Shown one piece after another: positions 1 to 9,547 of a DNA stretch of 28,258 nt. Source of the DNA: CAZDUS01 sp964609375 (lineage in GTDB: Bacteria; Verrucomicrobiota; Kiritimatiellia; CAIKKV01; CAITUY01). The stretch lies in contig CAZSSA010000025.1 in assembly GCA_964609375.1 (NCBI GenBank), positions 1-28,258 on the forward strand, written 5' to 3'. The translations under genes and the position numbers were made by a program. How positions within the stretch are numbered: the first letter of the stretch is position 1; every line of letters begins with the position of its first letter. The notes beneath the pieces were generated by a model. It saw only the letters and a list, made by a program, of their open reading frames with translations. It ran no database searches and was not told the origin of the DNA.

Positions 1-2660
1 CCGAAGTCCCGCGCCACGATGGCGCCGTGACTCAGCACGCCGCCGCGCTCCACGACCAGCGCCCTGGCATGCACGAAAAGGACCGTCCAGCCGGGATCGG
101 TGGACGGGCACACCAGCACGTAGTCGGTGGCCAGCCCCCCCACCTCCTGGGGATCGTGGACGATGCGCGCAAGGCCGGTGGCGATGCCGGCGGCAATGGG
201 CTCGCCCGGAATCTCCCTGGCCCCCTCATACCGCTTCGGCAGCCCCATGTCCTCCAGATGCTGCGTGTCCACCACCGCGGCCATTTCGAGGCGCCGGGCC
301 GATTGCCAGCGCAACTTGCGGGCGGCGATCACCGGCAGCAGCTCCTCGCGGCGCCGCTCGAACTCCGGCAACTCCTCCATGGTCAGGAAGAACAGGTCGC
401 GCCCGAGGCCCCAACGCTCCGCCAGTTCGACCAGCACAAGGCGGATGGTCTCATACCCCATCATCAGATAGTGCTTACCCGACTCACGGTACGGCAGCAG
501 GCGCTGGGCGTCGCGCAGATCGGCCATGACCGTCTCGCACAGGGAACTTCCGCCCCAGTGTCGCAGGGTCTCCGGCAAGGCCTGCTCGGCCTCCCGCCGC
601 CGCTGCGCGTTGCGCTCGTGGAGTTCCCCCGGCAGACGAGCCCCCGGGTTCGCGTACATGGCCGCCACCTGCCGGATATACGAAGGCTCCTCGCGCCAGC
701 GCGGCTTGGCCAGCTCCATTTCCTCGACCGCGCGGTGTCCGTAGTCTTCGAGAAAGGACTCCAGCGTGCGTTGCCCCCGCCCCACTTCGCTCAGGGTGAT
801 CCCCTGCGCGATCGTCGTGTCGCCCTCGAGCCCCTGCGTCAGCGTCAGCGCGAGGTGCATCCCGGCCTCCGGCCCCATCAGTTGCACGAGCGTTCCCCGG
901 AGCGCGGCCTCGGCGATGCCGCCGAAGAAGCCCGGCTTGAGCGACTCGCCACCGAAATCGTCCAGCACAACGCCGATCCGCGCGCGCAGTTCGGCGAGGA
1001 GGTCGGCCGTCGCCAGGGCCTTCAGGTCCTGTCGGCGCCTGGCCGCGACCCATTGGAGATACGGCGGCAGGATCTCCCTCTCGAAACGATCCGCCACCGT
1101 CCGGCGCGCGGCCTTCATGAGGCGGGAACACTTGACCATGCGCCGGATCAACCCCGGCAACGCCGCCAGGAACCGGCCGTCCGCGCGGGTCGGGTCGAAC
1201 GTGGCGGGCGCGGCATCCATCACCTTGGGGTCCCGGACCACGGCCTCCAGGTCGTAGCGGAGCGGCATGCCGTCCCAGAACAGGCTGGCGGCCCGTTCAG
1301 GATCGGCGTAGACGCGGCCGGCAATGAGTTCCAGGAATCCCTCGCGGCACACCTGCCCGCTCGGGCGGTAGCCCAGATCGCGATACATCCGGCCAAAGCC
1401 GCCGTCGCCGCTCATGAACGCGCGCACGATATCCCACGTCAGCGGCGTCGGGGCGGGCAGGGTCTCCCCCAGGTTGTGCGCCACCCAGACGCGCCGCCGG
1501 GGACCCGCCAGTTCGCGCAGGCGGTAGATCTCCTCCTTGCGCCCGACTTCGACGTCCTCGAGCACGTCCAGACCGCGGATCGGGCGCGACTGCAGAAGCG
1601 CGAACCGGCCGCCGGCGTAGCCGAACTCGATGTCCATCGGTTGCCCGAAGAACTTTTCGATGTCCATGCTGATTCCGGCCAGTTCCCGGATCTGCGCCCC
1701 GGTCAGGGTGACCGCATCCGCATCCCGTTTCGCGTCGTCGCCGAGCGCGGCGACCCTGTGGGCCTTGTGCCCGATGGTCTTGCGCTTGATATCGAAGCTG
1801 CCGCGGTCAACGATGAAGTTGTCGGGATGCACGTCGCCGCTCACCACGGCCTCGCCGAGCCCGTAGGCGGCCTCGATCACCATCTCCCCGGCCTCGATGT
1901 TGTTCGGGTTGGCGGTAAAGACAATGCCGGAGATCTCGGACGGGAACATCGCCTGGACGGTGACCGCCGTGCCGTTGCAGCCGCGGATGTCGTGTTCCCG
2001 CCGGTAGGTGATCGCGCGCTCGTTGTTCCACGACCGGAACACCGCCTCGATGCACTGCGCGAGCGCATCCCAGGGTGTGGCGGGAAACTCCCGGTCCGTG
2101 CGCAGGGCGTATAGCTTGAGATAGCACCCGGCCTCGGCGCGCGGGTCCGCCTCCGGGTGCCGCCCATGTTTCCACCCGGCGCCGGCGGCGACCTCGCGCG
2201 CCGCGGCCTCAAAATCGCCCACGCCGATCCCCGCCACCGTCTTGCCGAACATCTGCACAAATTGCGCATAAACGCTCCAGAAGTGGCGGTCGTCCGGCGC
2301 GGCGCCGGATGGATCGAGTCCGCAGTTCAGAATCGTGTCCATCATCCCCGGCATGGAAACGGCGGCGCCGGAGCGCACCGACACCAGCAGCGGCGGCCGC
2401 CCCCCGAACACGCGTTGCGTGGCGCGCTCCAGGCGGGCGAGCTGGTCCCGGACCTCCGCCTCCAGTCCCTCCGGCCAGCGCCCGTCATGGTCCAGGTACA
2501 GCCGGCAACATTCGGTCGAAATGACGAATCCCGGCGGAACCGGCAGGCCCGCCCGGCACATGGCGACCAGGCTGGCGCCCTTGCCGCCCAGGATGTCCTT
2601 GCGTTCGGGATCGCCCTCGACGTTCCCCCGATCAAAGAAATAGGTCCAGCGACGGTTCAT
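1..2660 (-). CDS. PEP synthase / PPDK / rifampin-phosphotransferase-like protein (C-terminus cut by window edge)
   Basis: An open frame of 886 codons runs from ATG at 2660 off the left edge. Residues 1-360 look like the ATP/pyruvate-dikinase N-terminal domain: a glycine-rich GGKGASLVAM near residue 25, the PPDK-type SVRSGAAVSMPGMMDT near 94-108, and LLQSRPI near 355. A long helical linker follows. The end of the visible frame has the swivelling phosphohistidine domain, with STDPGW and then GGVLSHGAIVARDF, where H878 is the expected phospho-acceptor. The PPDK-like TIM barrel cannot fit before this histidine, so the domain order matches PEP synthase-like and rifampin phosphotransferase proteins (about 860-900 aa), and probably only a few dozen residues are missing. 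Its ATG overlaps the TGA of the upstream propeller gene (ATGA), with AGGTG 5 nt before it. The family transfers phosphate between ATP, phosphohistidine and a small acceptor; the acceptor here is unknown. Confidence 0.88.
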   Translation of the reverse strand, partial: MNRRWTYFFDRGNVEGDPERKDILGGKGASLVAMCRAGLPVPPGFVISTECCRLYLDHDGRWPEGLEAEVRDQLARLERATQRVFGGRPPLLVSVRSGAAVSMPGMMDTILNCGLDPSGAAPDDRHFWSVYAQFVQMFGKTVAGIGVGDFEAAAREVAAGAGWKHGRHPEADPRAEAGCYLKLYALRTDREFPATPWDALAQCIEAVFRSWNNERAITYRREHDIRGCNGTAVTVQAMFPSEISGIVFTANPNNIEAGEMVIEAAYGLGEAVVSGDVHPDNFIVDRGSFDIKRKTIGHKAHRVAALGDDAKRDADAVTLTGAQIRELAGISMDIEKFFGQPMDIEFGYAGGRFALLQSRPIRGLDVLEDVEVGRKEEIYRLRELAGPRRRVWVAHNLGETLPAPTPLTWDIVRAFMSGDGGFGRMYRDLGYRPSGQVCREGFLELIAGRVYADPERAASLFWDGMPLRYDLEAVVRDPKVMDAAPATFDPTRADGRFLAALPGLIRRMVKCSRLMKAARRTVADRFEREILPPYLQWVAARRRQDLKALATADLLAELRARIGVVLDDFGGESLKPGFFGGIAEAALRGTLVQLMGPEAGMHLALTLTQGLEGDTTIAQGITLSEVGRGQRTLESFLEDYGHRAVEEMELAKPRWREEPSYIRQVAAMYANPGARLPGELHERNAQRRREAEQALPETLRHWGGSSLCETVMADLRDAQRLLPYRESGKHYLMMGYETIRLVLVELAERWGLGRDLFFLTMEELPEFERRREELLPVIAARKLRWQSARRLEMAAVVDTQHLEDMGLPKRYEGAREIPGEPIAAGIATGLARIVHDPQEVGGLATDYVLVCPSTDPGWTVLFVHARALVVERGGVLSHGAIVARDF

Positions 2661-5341
2661 CGTTTCACCTGTGGTTTGCTGCCGATCAGCCCCTTCTCGA
2701 CTGTCGAAAAATACACCATGCCGTCCCCCACGATCGGCGGGGCGGCAAAGGTTCCCAGCCACCTGGCATCCAGCCAGCGCTCGACTGCACTCTCCCGGCC
2801 CAGCCCCGCCTTTTGCAGGGCGCCGGACCGGTGCGCGAAGAGCAGGGTTTCGCCCAGCAGCGAGGGCGGGTAGCCGGGCAACGCCCCGGGAATCCGGAGG
2901 ACAACTTTGCCGGACCACGCGGCCGCCACGATCTCGCCGTCGGTCGTCACGACCGCCACCCGCTCATCATCCGCACAGAGCGGCGCGGCGGACGGAACAC
3001 ACGGCACACGCCATAACTCGGCGCCGTTGTCGAGACTCAGTCCGATCAGGCCGTCCGGCGTGGCAACGACAGCCACGTCCTCGTTCGCTACCGGACCGCA
3101 TAGGGCCGGCTGCAGAGCCGTCTGCCGCCAGCGGATCCGGCCGTCACCGGCCTCGATGCCCGCCACACCGCGGTCGTCCGTGGCCACCAGCACCAGTTCC
3201 CCCGCCAGGCATGGCGGCCCCACGGCGCGGCCCAGCGCCGCCGACCAGCGCACCCGGCCCGCCCCGGCACCCTCCGTCTCCAGGCACGAGAGCTGCCCTT
3301 CGCGGACGAACGCGAAGAGCCGGGACGGGGTGAGCAGCAGCTCGCCCGAGGCTCCGGCATCCACCGGCACCTGCCACAGCCCTTCCCCGTTGACGGCGCT
3401 CACACAGCGGAATGACCGGCCCGTCTGGCCGGGTGGCCCGTCCACAAAATAGACGCGGCCCGTCGTGGCCGCGACAGCCCCGTGCGGCGGCAGCGCCGTC
3501 GCGACAAACCACTTGTGGGTTTCCGGAGCGCGGGCGGGCGCGCCGCCTTCCTTCGACAAACCGCCGACCGCCAGCGCCACCAGGCCGGTCCGCCCGGCCA
3601 GCGCCACCGTCGCGTACAACGTTCCATCAAGAAAAGCCGTCGGCGTGACGCAACGCGGCGCCGCATTCGAGCCTTCCGCAACGGCCTCATCGGCCGGCCA
3701 GCGCCAGGCGAAGGCGCCTTTGGACGGCAGCGCGCTGCCGTCCAGCCAGCCCGAGCGGCCCGCCCCGCCGCGGGTCCCCGGCCAGAGCGGCTCGGGTAGC
3801 CGGTCCGGCGGCGTGCCCAGGCAGAGGAGCCCCTTTTCGGGACTCCCGACGTAGACATGGCCCCCGCCCACAACGGGCGAACTCGTGAAGAGGTCACCTT
3901 CGCCAAGGCTCGTCCGCCACACCGGCCGCAACGTGCTGCGGTCCAGACCGAACAGACGGCCGCTGTCGGTCACAACGTAAACGTGCTGCCTGCCCACGGC
4001 GGGAGACGCCTTGATGCCTTCGTGAACGTCCCATTCCGCGAGGAGTTCGTTGTCCAGGCTCACGCACAGGAACAGGCCGTCCATGGCGGCAAAGTAGAGC
4101 CGGCCATCGGCCGCCGCCGCGCAGCCCAGCAGGGTCTGGCGCAACGACCGCTTCCAGAGCAGATCGCCTGTCTTGGTGTCAAACGCCCAGAGCGCACCGC
4201 CGGCCGCGTACTTCGGCGCCAGTTCGTCAATCTCCTTGCGACTCACGCCACGACTGCGCAACTCCTCCTGCTTGCGCGCCCAGTACTGCTCGGCGCTCTC
4301 GACGAAGTTGCCGTTCCCCATGCCGACGAACAGGCGGTCGCCCACGATCGTGGGCGATCCCCAGACGGGCATCGGCGTGTCCACGTGCCAGAGTTCCCGT
4401 CCCGTGGCGGCATCCAGACAGGCGACCCCGTTCCAGTCGCCCTCGCGCAGGGCGGCTGACGTCAGGTAGACGCGCCCGTCGTCGGCGGCAAGGGAGGAAT
4501 CGCAGTGGAAAAGGGCGTTGCCGCGGGCCAGCCCCTTGACGTGCCAGACCACGGGCGACTCCCCGGCCGGCGGGTCGAGCCGGAGCCCGTAGACACCGTC
4601 CGCCCCGGCGCCGCAGAAAACCCTGTCGCCGGCGATGCAGGGCGACGATTCCACGTGGCTGCGGGTCCGAACGTCCCACAGCTTCTTCCCTGTTTCGAAC
4701 GAAAGACACACGATGCGGGCATCGGTTGTCAAGTGCAGCCCTTCCCCGCAGACCACATATTTCCCCGCCACCGATGGCGAGGAGAACGTCGCGCGGAAAT
4801 CCGGCGGCGCATACTCCCAGACAACCGCGCCGCTCTCCGCGTCCAGACAGTAGACGGCGCCCCGGTCGGCGAACACCTCCTTTTTCGCTGCCGACGCCAG
4901 GACACGGTTCCCCACCAGCGCCGGCGAGGAATAGAAGGTCTTGAACTTGCGGTCAAAGGACCACACCGTTCCGCCGCCGACCGGGTCCGCCGCCGCGTCG
5001 TCCGCCGGAGCGCCGCGCCGTTCCGGGCCTCCGCGAAACATGGTCCACTCCGCTTTTCCGCGGTACACGCCGGCCCGGCCTTGACGGCAGCCGGGGATCC
5101 TGGAAAACCCGTAGCTTCCGGCGCCGATCACCGCCACCGCGAGGAGCGTCGCCCACTTGTTCCGCCACAGCACCTGCAGGCCGATCTTCAGCGATGACGG
5201 CTTCAGCATGGCGATCAGCGCGCCGCCGATCGCCACCAGGATCGCCGGCAGAATCGCCAGCAGCACCTGCAAGGGTCCGATCAGGATCGGCACCACCGCC
5301 AGATGCGTCAAACCGCCGCCAAGTCCTATTGAAATGTCCAT
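2657..5341 (-). CDS. Membrane-anchored PQQ-like beta-propeller protein
   Basis: 894 aa from the ATG at 5341. I prefer this start over the in-frame ATG at 5356 because GGAG sits 5 nt upstream of it, inside the codons of the longer form. Residues about 11-46 are strongly hydrophobic and may form a hairpin, and a second segment lies at about 63-80. The rest is a large propeller beginning with the blade-one signature WTMFRGGPERRG (about 99-110) and continuing with repeated PQQ-like blade motifs such as CLDAESGAVVW, CLDAATGRELW and AFDTKTGDLLW. It is long enough for more than one propeller. These repeats resemble the BamB/PQQ-dehydrogenase fold, but I see no evidence for bound PQQ or a dehydrogenase active site. 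A membrane-tethered binding or assembly role is inference. The stop overlaps the start of the PEP-synthase-like gene; the upstream neighbour is another propeller. Confidence 0.87.
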   Translation of the reverse strand: MDISIGLGGGLTHLAVVPILIGPLQVLLAILPAILVAIGGALIAMLKPSSLKIGLQVLWRNKWATLLAVAVIGAGSYGFSRIPGCRQGRAGVYRGKAEWTMFRGGPERRGAPADDAAADPVGGGTVWSFDRKFKTFYSSPALVGNRVLASAAKKEVFADRGAVYCLDAESGAVVWEYAPPDFRATFSSPSVAGKYVVCGEGLHLTTDARIVCLSFETGKKLWDVRTRSHVESSPCIAGDRVFCGAGADGVYGLRLDPPAGESPVVWHVKGLARGNALFHCDSSLAADDGRVYLTSAALREGDWNGVACLDAATGRELWHVDTPMPVWGSPTIVGDRLFVGMGNGNFVESAEQYWARKQEELRSRGVSRKEIDELAPKYAAGGALWAFDTKTGDLLWKRSLRQTLLGCAAAADGRLYFAAMDGLFLCVSLDNELLAEWDVHEGIKASPAVGRQHVYVVTDSGRLFGLDRSTLRPVWRTSLGEGDLFTSSPVVGGGHVYVGSPEKGLLCLGTPPDRLPEPLWPGTRGGAGRSGWLDGSALPSKGAFAWRWPADEAVAEGSNAAPRCVTPTAFLDGTLYATVALAGRTGLVALAVGGLSKEGGAPARAPETHKWFVATALPPHGAVAATTGRVYFVDGPPGQTGRSFRCVSAVNGEGLWQVPVDAGASGELLLTPSRLFAFVREGQLSCLETEGAGAGRVRWSAALGRAVGPPCLAGELVLVATDDRGVAGIEAGDGRIRWRQTALQPALCGPVANEDVAVVATPDGLIGLSLDNGAELWRVPCVPSAAPLCADDERVAVVTTDGEIVAAAWSGKVVLRIPGALPGYPPSLLGETLLFAHRSGALQKAGLGRESAVERWLDARWLGTFAAPPIVGDGMVYFSTVEKGLIGSKPQVKR

Positions 5342-5377
5342 ACAATCTCCATCCATCGACCTGTCTGTTGTATTCGT

Positions 5378-6613
5378 TCAGCGCGCCGTGCGCCCCGCGC
5401 TGCCGGCCGCCGCTTCGCCCGGCGCCGCCAGATTGAAACATCCAACGCCGTCTTTGAGACGCAGGAACAACTTGCCGCCCGAAACCGACGGCGACGCGCA
5501 CGACGCGGCGCGCATGCGGGGGAGCTTGCCCGCCAGTTCGAACTTCCCGGAAGAAGCCAGGAACATCATCAACGTGCCGCCGTCTTCCACTGTCGCGATC
5601 ACTTTGCCGTCGGCCAGCACGGGCGAGCTGATCTCGCCATAGCGCAACTTCTCCTCCCACATCACGCGGCCATCGGCAAGCCGGACGCAGATGGCTCTGT
5701 TGGCCCCAACCGCGTACACGTGGCCTTCATGGAGGATCGGGGTCGTCCCCCTGTCTCCCGCCGGCACGGACCATGCCAGGTCGGCCTTGTCCGGCGACAT
5801 CCGGTAGGCCACCAGGCCGGGGGCCTTGCCCTCGCCGAACAGGACAACCGTGTCGCCCTGGACGACCGGCGTCCCGCTGCCGCTGCCGGGAACCGTCCAG
5901 GCGATGGCGCCGTCGGCGGCGTCCACGCACGACAGGGCGCCGCCATTGGCGATCACGAACGACCGGCCGCCGCCAGACCAGGACACGGGAGATGGGTTGC
6001 TGCCCTTGACCTTCGGTTGGGTCCAGACGACCGCGCCGTCCGCGGCGTTCAGCGCCGTCAGTGCGCCGGCCTGCACGATGACCTTGTCGCCCAGAAGCAT
6101 CGTTGAACTGGAAATCGACAACCCCTTGGTTTCAGCCTGCCAGACCAGCTTGCCGTCGGCAGCGTTGAGGCAGTAGATGACGCTGTCGCCGGCGCCATAG
6201 ACCCGTCCGCCGGAGACGCACGGGGTGCTGGAACTGCCCCAGTGCGATAGCCGGCTCGGGAACTCGGTCTTCCATAGGATTTTTCCATCGGCCACGCTCA
6301 GGCACACGAACACGTCCTTTGCCACAGCGTTGGTGGAGGCCCCCTGCTCCTTGCTTTTCCAGTTGACGTACAGATACGCCCTGTCGCCCGCGACGGAAAT
6401 GCTGCCGAACCCTCCCTGATCGCCGCTGGGAATGTTCCCTGTCTTCCACAACAGCGGAAGGCCGTTTGTCGGCAACGTCGTCACCAGCGCCGGGCTGCCT
6501 GCGGCAGTCCCGTTGCGGTCCGGCCCGCGCCACTGGTTCCAGTCCCCAGCCGACGCCGCGGCACAGACCAGAGCGGACGCCGCCAATGTCAACCCACGCA
6601 TTACTGTCTTCAT
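5378..6613 (-). CDS. Secreted PQQ-like beta-propeller protein
   Basis: 411 aa from the ATG at 6613, which has AAGGA 8 nt upstream; an in-frame TTG at 6637 is a poorer start. Residues 1-22 form a signal peptide ending in ASA, and the mature protein opens with DWNQWRGPDRNG, the blade-one motif typical of PVC-group PQQ-like proteins. Further blades carry the motifs CLSVADGKILW, CLNAADGKLVW, ALNAADGAVVW and CVDAADGAIAW, consistent with a single propeller filling the protein. No catalytic domain is present. It lies 36 bp upstream of the larger membrane-anchored propeller and is probably co-transcribed with it. Role unknown; extracytoplasmic binding or scaffolding is an inference. Confidence 0.9.
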   Translation of the reverse strand: MKTVMRGLTLAASALVCAAASAGDWNQWRGPDRNGTAAGSPALVTTLPTNGLPLLWKTGNIPSGDQGGFGSISVAGDRAYLYVNWKSKEQGASTNAVAKDVFVCLSVADGKILWKTEFPSRLSHWGSSSTPCVSGGRVYGAGDSVIYCLNAADGKLVWQAETKGLSISSSTMLLGDKVIVQAGALTALNAADGAVVWTQPKVKGSNPSPVSWSGGGRSFVIANGGALSCVDAADGAIAWTVPGSGSGTPVVQGDTVVLFGEGKAPGLVAYRMSPDKADLAWSVPAGDRGTTPILHEGHVYAVGANRAICVRLADGRVMWEEKLRYGEISSPVLADGKVIATVEDGGTLMMFLASSGKFELAGKLPRMRAASCASPSVSGGKLFLRLKDGVGCFNLAAPGEAAAGSAGRTAR

Positions 6614-6668
6614 GATCGCGTTCCTTCTTTCTGTCAATCCGTACGGTACGATAGCTCGCTGCCTCCCT

Positions 6669-6697
6669 GGCGCCTAACGCCTAGTCCCTATCGCCTG
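6669..6697. repeat. Heptad repeat tract at gene junction
   Basis: About four degenerate 7-bp units on the plus strand (CGCCTAA, CGCCTAG, TCCCTAT, CGCCTGC). The minus-strand reading of the tract supplies the last codons and the TAG stop of the DUF4091-like gene (stop at 6674-6676). Related tracts occur at other junctions, best at 12571-12591. Confidence 0.55.
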
Positions 6698-9505
6698 CGC
6701 CACCGCGCCGGCCAACTCCAGCAGTTTTGCGTCCTCCGCATCCTGCATGTAGCGCGGCATGAACGCGCCCTTGGCAAAGGCCTGATCCCGTTCGCCGGTC
6801 ACCGGCGTGAGGTAGCGCTCCGCCCGCGCCTTCAGTTCGCCGCTGAGCAATTTCTTGTGCAGCGCCTGGCGTACGAAGATGACCGCCTCGGTCAGTTCCA
6901 ACCCCTCGCGGAACATCTCGAAACGCTCGGTCGCCACCGGGCCGTCGGGGCCGGGATAGAGCAGCGACATGTTGGTCCGTTCCGTATTCGCCCAACCCGC
7001 CCCGCCGGCGGCCGGCGGAACGACATAGCGGCCGGTCGGGGATTTCAGCGGAAAGATATCCGCCCCGAACTCGCCGACCCCGTCAAACCCCCTGTGCAGG
7101 GTATTGATCTCGATGAGCCGACGCACTTCCCGGAGTGACGACTTGTCCATGATGGCGCCACGGACCGCGCTGCAGTAGGAGTTGCGCTGCGGGCCATCGA
7201 GCGCCCAGAGCGGCGGGAGATTGCCGGTCGGGGTCGACTTCACGCTGTAGGATTGGCGGACGGTCATGCGCACGACCTTCGCCGGGTCAACCCCCGCTTG
7301 CGGGTTCTGCTTCACCCAGGCCTCCAGGCCACCGGGGTTGGCGGAGCCAAATGCCGCCCCGGTTGTGGAACCATCGTCGGCGCCCTTGAACATGCCCACG
7401 AACCGGGCGCCTTCAAAGGTCCAGTGGCTGACCCAGCTCCACTCGCCCGCCGGCCAGAGCTTGTGCGCGTTTTCCACCACGGCGGGCTGCGGCGTACCGA
7501 ACTCGCGGTTGTAACCCAGGGTTGTATGGTTCAGCCAGCCCCGCTTCTGGAGTCGCAGCAGGATGCCATCGAAGACCGGTTTCCAGAAGGCGTAGCTTTC
7601 GGGCGTGCCCAGCGGCGGCTGGGGGATCTTGTCGAGCTTGCCGGTGGCCGGATCCAGGACCGAGACCGTCGTGCCGCCCCAGTCGTTCACATTCAGATCG
7701 CCAAGGACGGATTTAGCTCCCGGCCAGCAGTTCAGCCGCAAGGTATTGGGCGTGCCGACGGTCTTGGCGACCATGTCCAGGTACTTGTCGAAGACCGTGA
7801 AGTCGTGCGTGAACGACCCGTCCGGCTGCTTGATCCAGCGCACGAGCGTTTCCGGGTTGTCCCGCCCGCAGAAATTGATCGTCAGGTTGGCATGGACCTG
7901 ACGGGAGTTCACCTCCGCCAGGAGCGCCAGCGTCTTGCCCACCAGCTCGAAGTGCCGCTCGGAGTAGTTGGGCACCCCATAGTGCCGGGCCAGCACCTCT
8001 TCGGCGTGATAGAGCCCGTTCTGGATGCGAAAATCCTTGGGATCGGGCATCGTCCAGGCGCAGACGTTCACCCGCAGCGGCACCTTCGTCTCCGCCAGCC
8101 CCTCCGCCGCGACGCTCACCTGCCCCTCGTACTCACCGGCCGGGAGGTCGCGCGGAACCTTGACCGTGAACCAGAGCGGCGCCATCGCCGCAGTCCGCAG
8201 GGCCCGGCGCTCCATTCGATAGCCGTAGAAGTTGGCCGCCGGCAACGAAGCCTCGATCACGGGAATCTCAGCGGGAAGGGCGTCGAGCAGCCCCTCGAAC
8301 CGGGACGGCGGCGCATAGCTCTTCGCCGCCGTCGCCGGTACCGCGTAGCGCACCCGCACGGCCGCGGCGGCCAGTTTGGCGCCCGTCTTCGTCTGGAGAT
8401 CGCCCACCGCAACCTTCAACCCCTTGATCGGCTGGCCGGAACTGACCATCAGCCGGCCGGAAAAGACGCTGTTCCGCGCGGCGCGGATGACGATCGGTTC
8501 CAGCTTCCGGGTGGCGTCACCGTAATCGAAGGCGGTGACCGAGTCATAGGGCTTGGCGTTCCAGACCTGGATGCCGGCAGGCCGCGGTTCCGTCGCCGCG
8601 CCGGACGGCGCCACGGTCAGCCGCGCGTTCAAGATCCCGATCGGCGGCCAGTCTTTGCGTTGCCACTGAACCTCTCCCGCCTTCACCGCCTGTTGGGGAA
8701 TCGGGGCGGCGTGACATGCGATGGCGAGCACATTGACGCCGGGTCGCAGGAGCGCGGGGGGGATTACGAAATCGCGCAGATGGCGGTCGCGCAGCGCCAG
8801 CCGGTCCTGGTTCTTGGTGTCCTCCCAGGAGAGCGGCTTGCCGGCCGGTGTCAGGAACGCCTCCACCGGATAGTCCTGGGCCACGGTGTCCGCCAGATCC
8901 TTCTTGCCCGCGGCCAGGTTGGAGCGCACCGCTTCCTTGCCGTTGACATAGACCACCACCCCACCCCAGTAGTCCAGGGAAAGCCGGCACGCCTTCACCT
9001 GGGCGGGATCCTTGACCGTGAACGCAGCGCGCGTCAGCAACACGGACGTGTCGAATTGGGTGAACGGCCCGGTGGTTCCGAACGCGAAGAGAAAGTCAGA
9101 ACCAGGCGCACTGCTCCAAAACGGGGATGAGGGCTGAGGCAGCCGCTCCCGGGGCCAGGCGCCGGCGTCGAAGGTCGGGTCAGCCCAATCCGACGTCGGC
9201 GCCGGGGTTGCATCCGAGGCCTTCCACTCATTCGCCAGGCTCCAACCGCTCATATGGGCGAAACTCGATGCTTCCATCCCCCCGTGCCTTGCGAACTTCA
9301 CCCGCCTCAGCGAGCCATCCTCGTTGCGGACGTGGTTCGGGCCGGCAACGCGGAACTGCGACCAGAGCGTGTTTTCGCCCAGCAGCACCGTTTCATCGGC
9401 CGCGGGTGCCGGCGCCGCCGCCGGTTTTGCCGGTTCCGCCGCCTGCACCCACCCGGCCGACAACACGACGGCCGATATGACCCACCAATTTCTTGTCTTC
9501 TTCAT
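6674..9505 (-). CDS. Secreted DUF4091 / GH123-like glycosidase candidate
   Basis: 943 aa from the ATG at 9505, chosen over the ATG at 9529 because AAGGAA lies 7 nt upstream, the same spacing as in two other genes of this locus. Residues 1-22 are a signal peptide ending in GWVQA. A beta-sandwich, galactose-binding-like region follows (GVVVYVNGKEAV and NVLAIACHA are typical of such folds), then a second sandwich, then a likely TIM-barrel region starting near FRIQNGLYHAEEVL. Near the C-terminus, ATERFEMFREGLELTEA resembles the conserved tail of DUF4091/GH123 proteins. GH123 members are beta-N-acetylgalactosaminidases, but I cannot confirm the catalytic Asp-Glu pair, so activity is open. The stop codon lies inside a heptad-repeat tract that also encodes the last few residues. 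Confidence 0.75.
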   Translation of the reverse strand: MKKTRNWWVISAVVLSAGWVQAAEPAKPAAAPAPAADETVLLGENTLWSQFRVAGPNHVRNEDGSLRRVKFARHGGMEASSFAHMSGWSLANEWKASDATPAPTSDWADPTFDAGAWPRERLPQPSSPFWSSAPGSDFLFAFGTTGPFTQFDTSVLLTRAAFTVKDPAQVKACRLSLDYWGGVVVYVNGKEAVRSNLAAGKKDLADTVAQDYPVEAFLTPAGKPLSWEDTKNQDRLALRDRHLRDFVIPPALLRPGVNVLAIACHAAPIPQQAVKAGEVQWQRKDWPPIGILNARLTVAPSGAATEPRPAGIQVWNAKPYDSVTAFDYGDATRKLEPIVIRAARNSVFSGRLMVSSGQPIKGLKVAVGDLQTKTGAKLAAAAVRVRYAVPATAAKSYAPPSRFEGLLDALPAEIPVIEASLPAANFYGYRMERRALRTAAMAPLWFTVKVPRDLPAGEYEGQVSVAAEGLAETKVPLRVNVCAWTMPDPKDFRIQNGLYHAEEVLARHYGVPNYSERHFELVGKTLALLAEVNSRQVHANLTINFCGRDNPETLVRWIKQPDGSFTHDFTVFDKYLDMVAKTVGTPNTLRLNCWPGAKSVLGDLNVNDWGGTTVSVLDPATGKLDKIPQPPLGTPESYAFWKPVFDGILLRLQKRGWLNHTTLGYNREFGTPQPAVVENAHKLWPAGEWSWVSHWTFEGARFVGMFKGADDGSTTGAAFGSANPGGLEAWVKQNPQAGVDPAKVVRMTVRQSYSVKSTPTGNLPPLWALDGPQRNSYCSAVRGAIMDKSSLREVRRLIEINTLHRGFDGVGEFGADIFPLKSPTGRYVVPPAAGGAGWANTERTNMSLLYPGPDGPVATERFEMFREGLELTEAVIFVRQALHKKLLSGELKARAERYLTPVTGERDQAFAKGAFMPRYMQDAEDAKLLELAGAVAQAIGTRR

Positions 9506-9518
9506 TGTCATTTTCCTT
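9440..9518 (-). repeat. Shared RBS and signal-peptide leader module, copy 3
   Basis: AAGGAA (9513-9518), exactly 7 nt, ATG at 9505, then codons for a 22-residue signal peptide beginning MKKTRNWWV. It aligns base for base over the first roughly 40 bp with the leaders at 16514-16592 and 24887-24965, although the three mature proteins are unrelated. Confidence 0.75.
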
Positions 9519-9528
9519 GTTCGTTTCA

Positions 9529-9547
9529 TGGGTGAGGGCTAGGGATT
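9529..9547. repeat. Weak heptad-like tract at gene junction
   Basis: The minus strand reads TCCCTAG, CCCTCAC, CC, with the TAG at 9539-9541 serving as stop of the 797-residue protein. It resembles the CGCCTAR heptads only loosely and is the weakest of the four candidate tracts. Confidence 0.25.

Noticed and set aside
2657..6613. PQQ-dependent alcohol or glucose dehydrogenases
   Set aside because: Only the propeller blade motifs are present; no cofactor-site or haem c (CxxCH) motif was seen.
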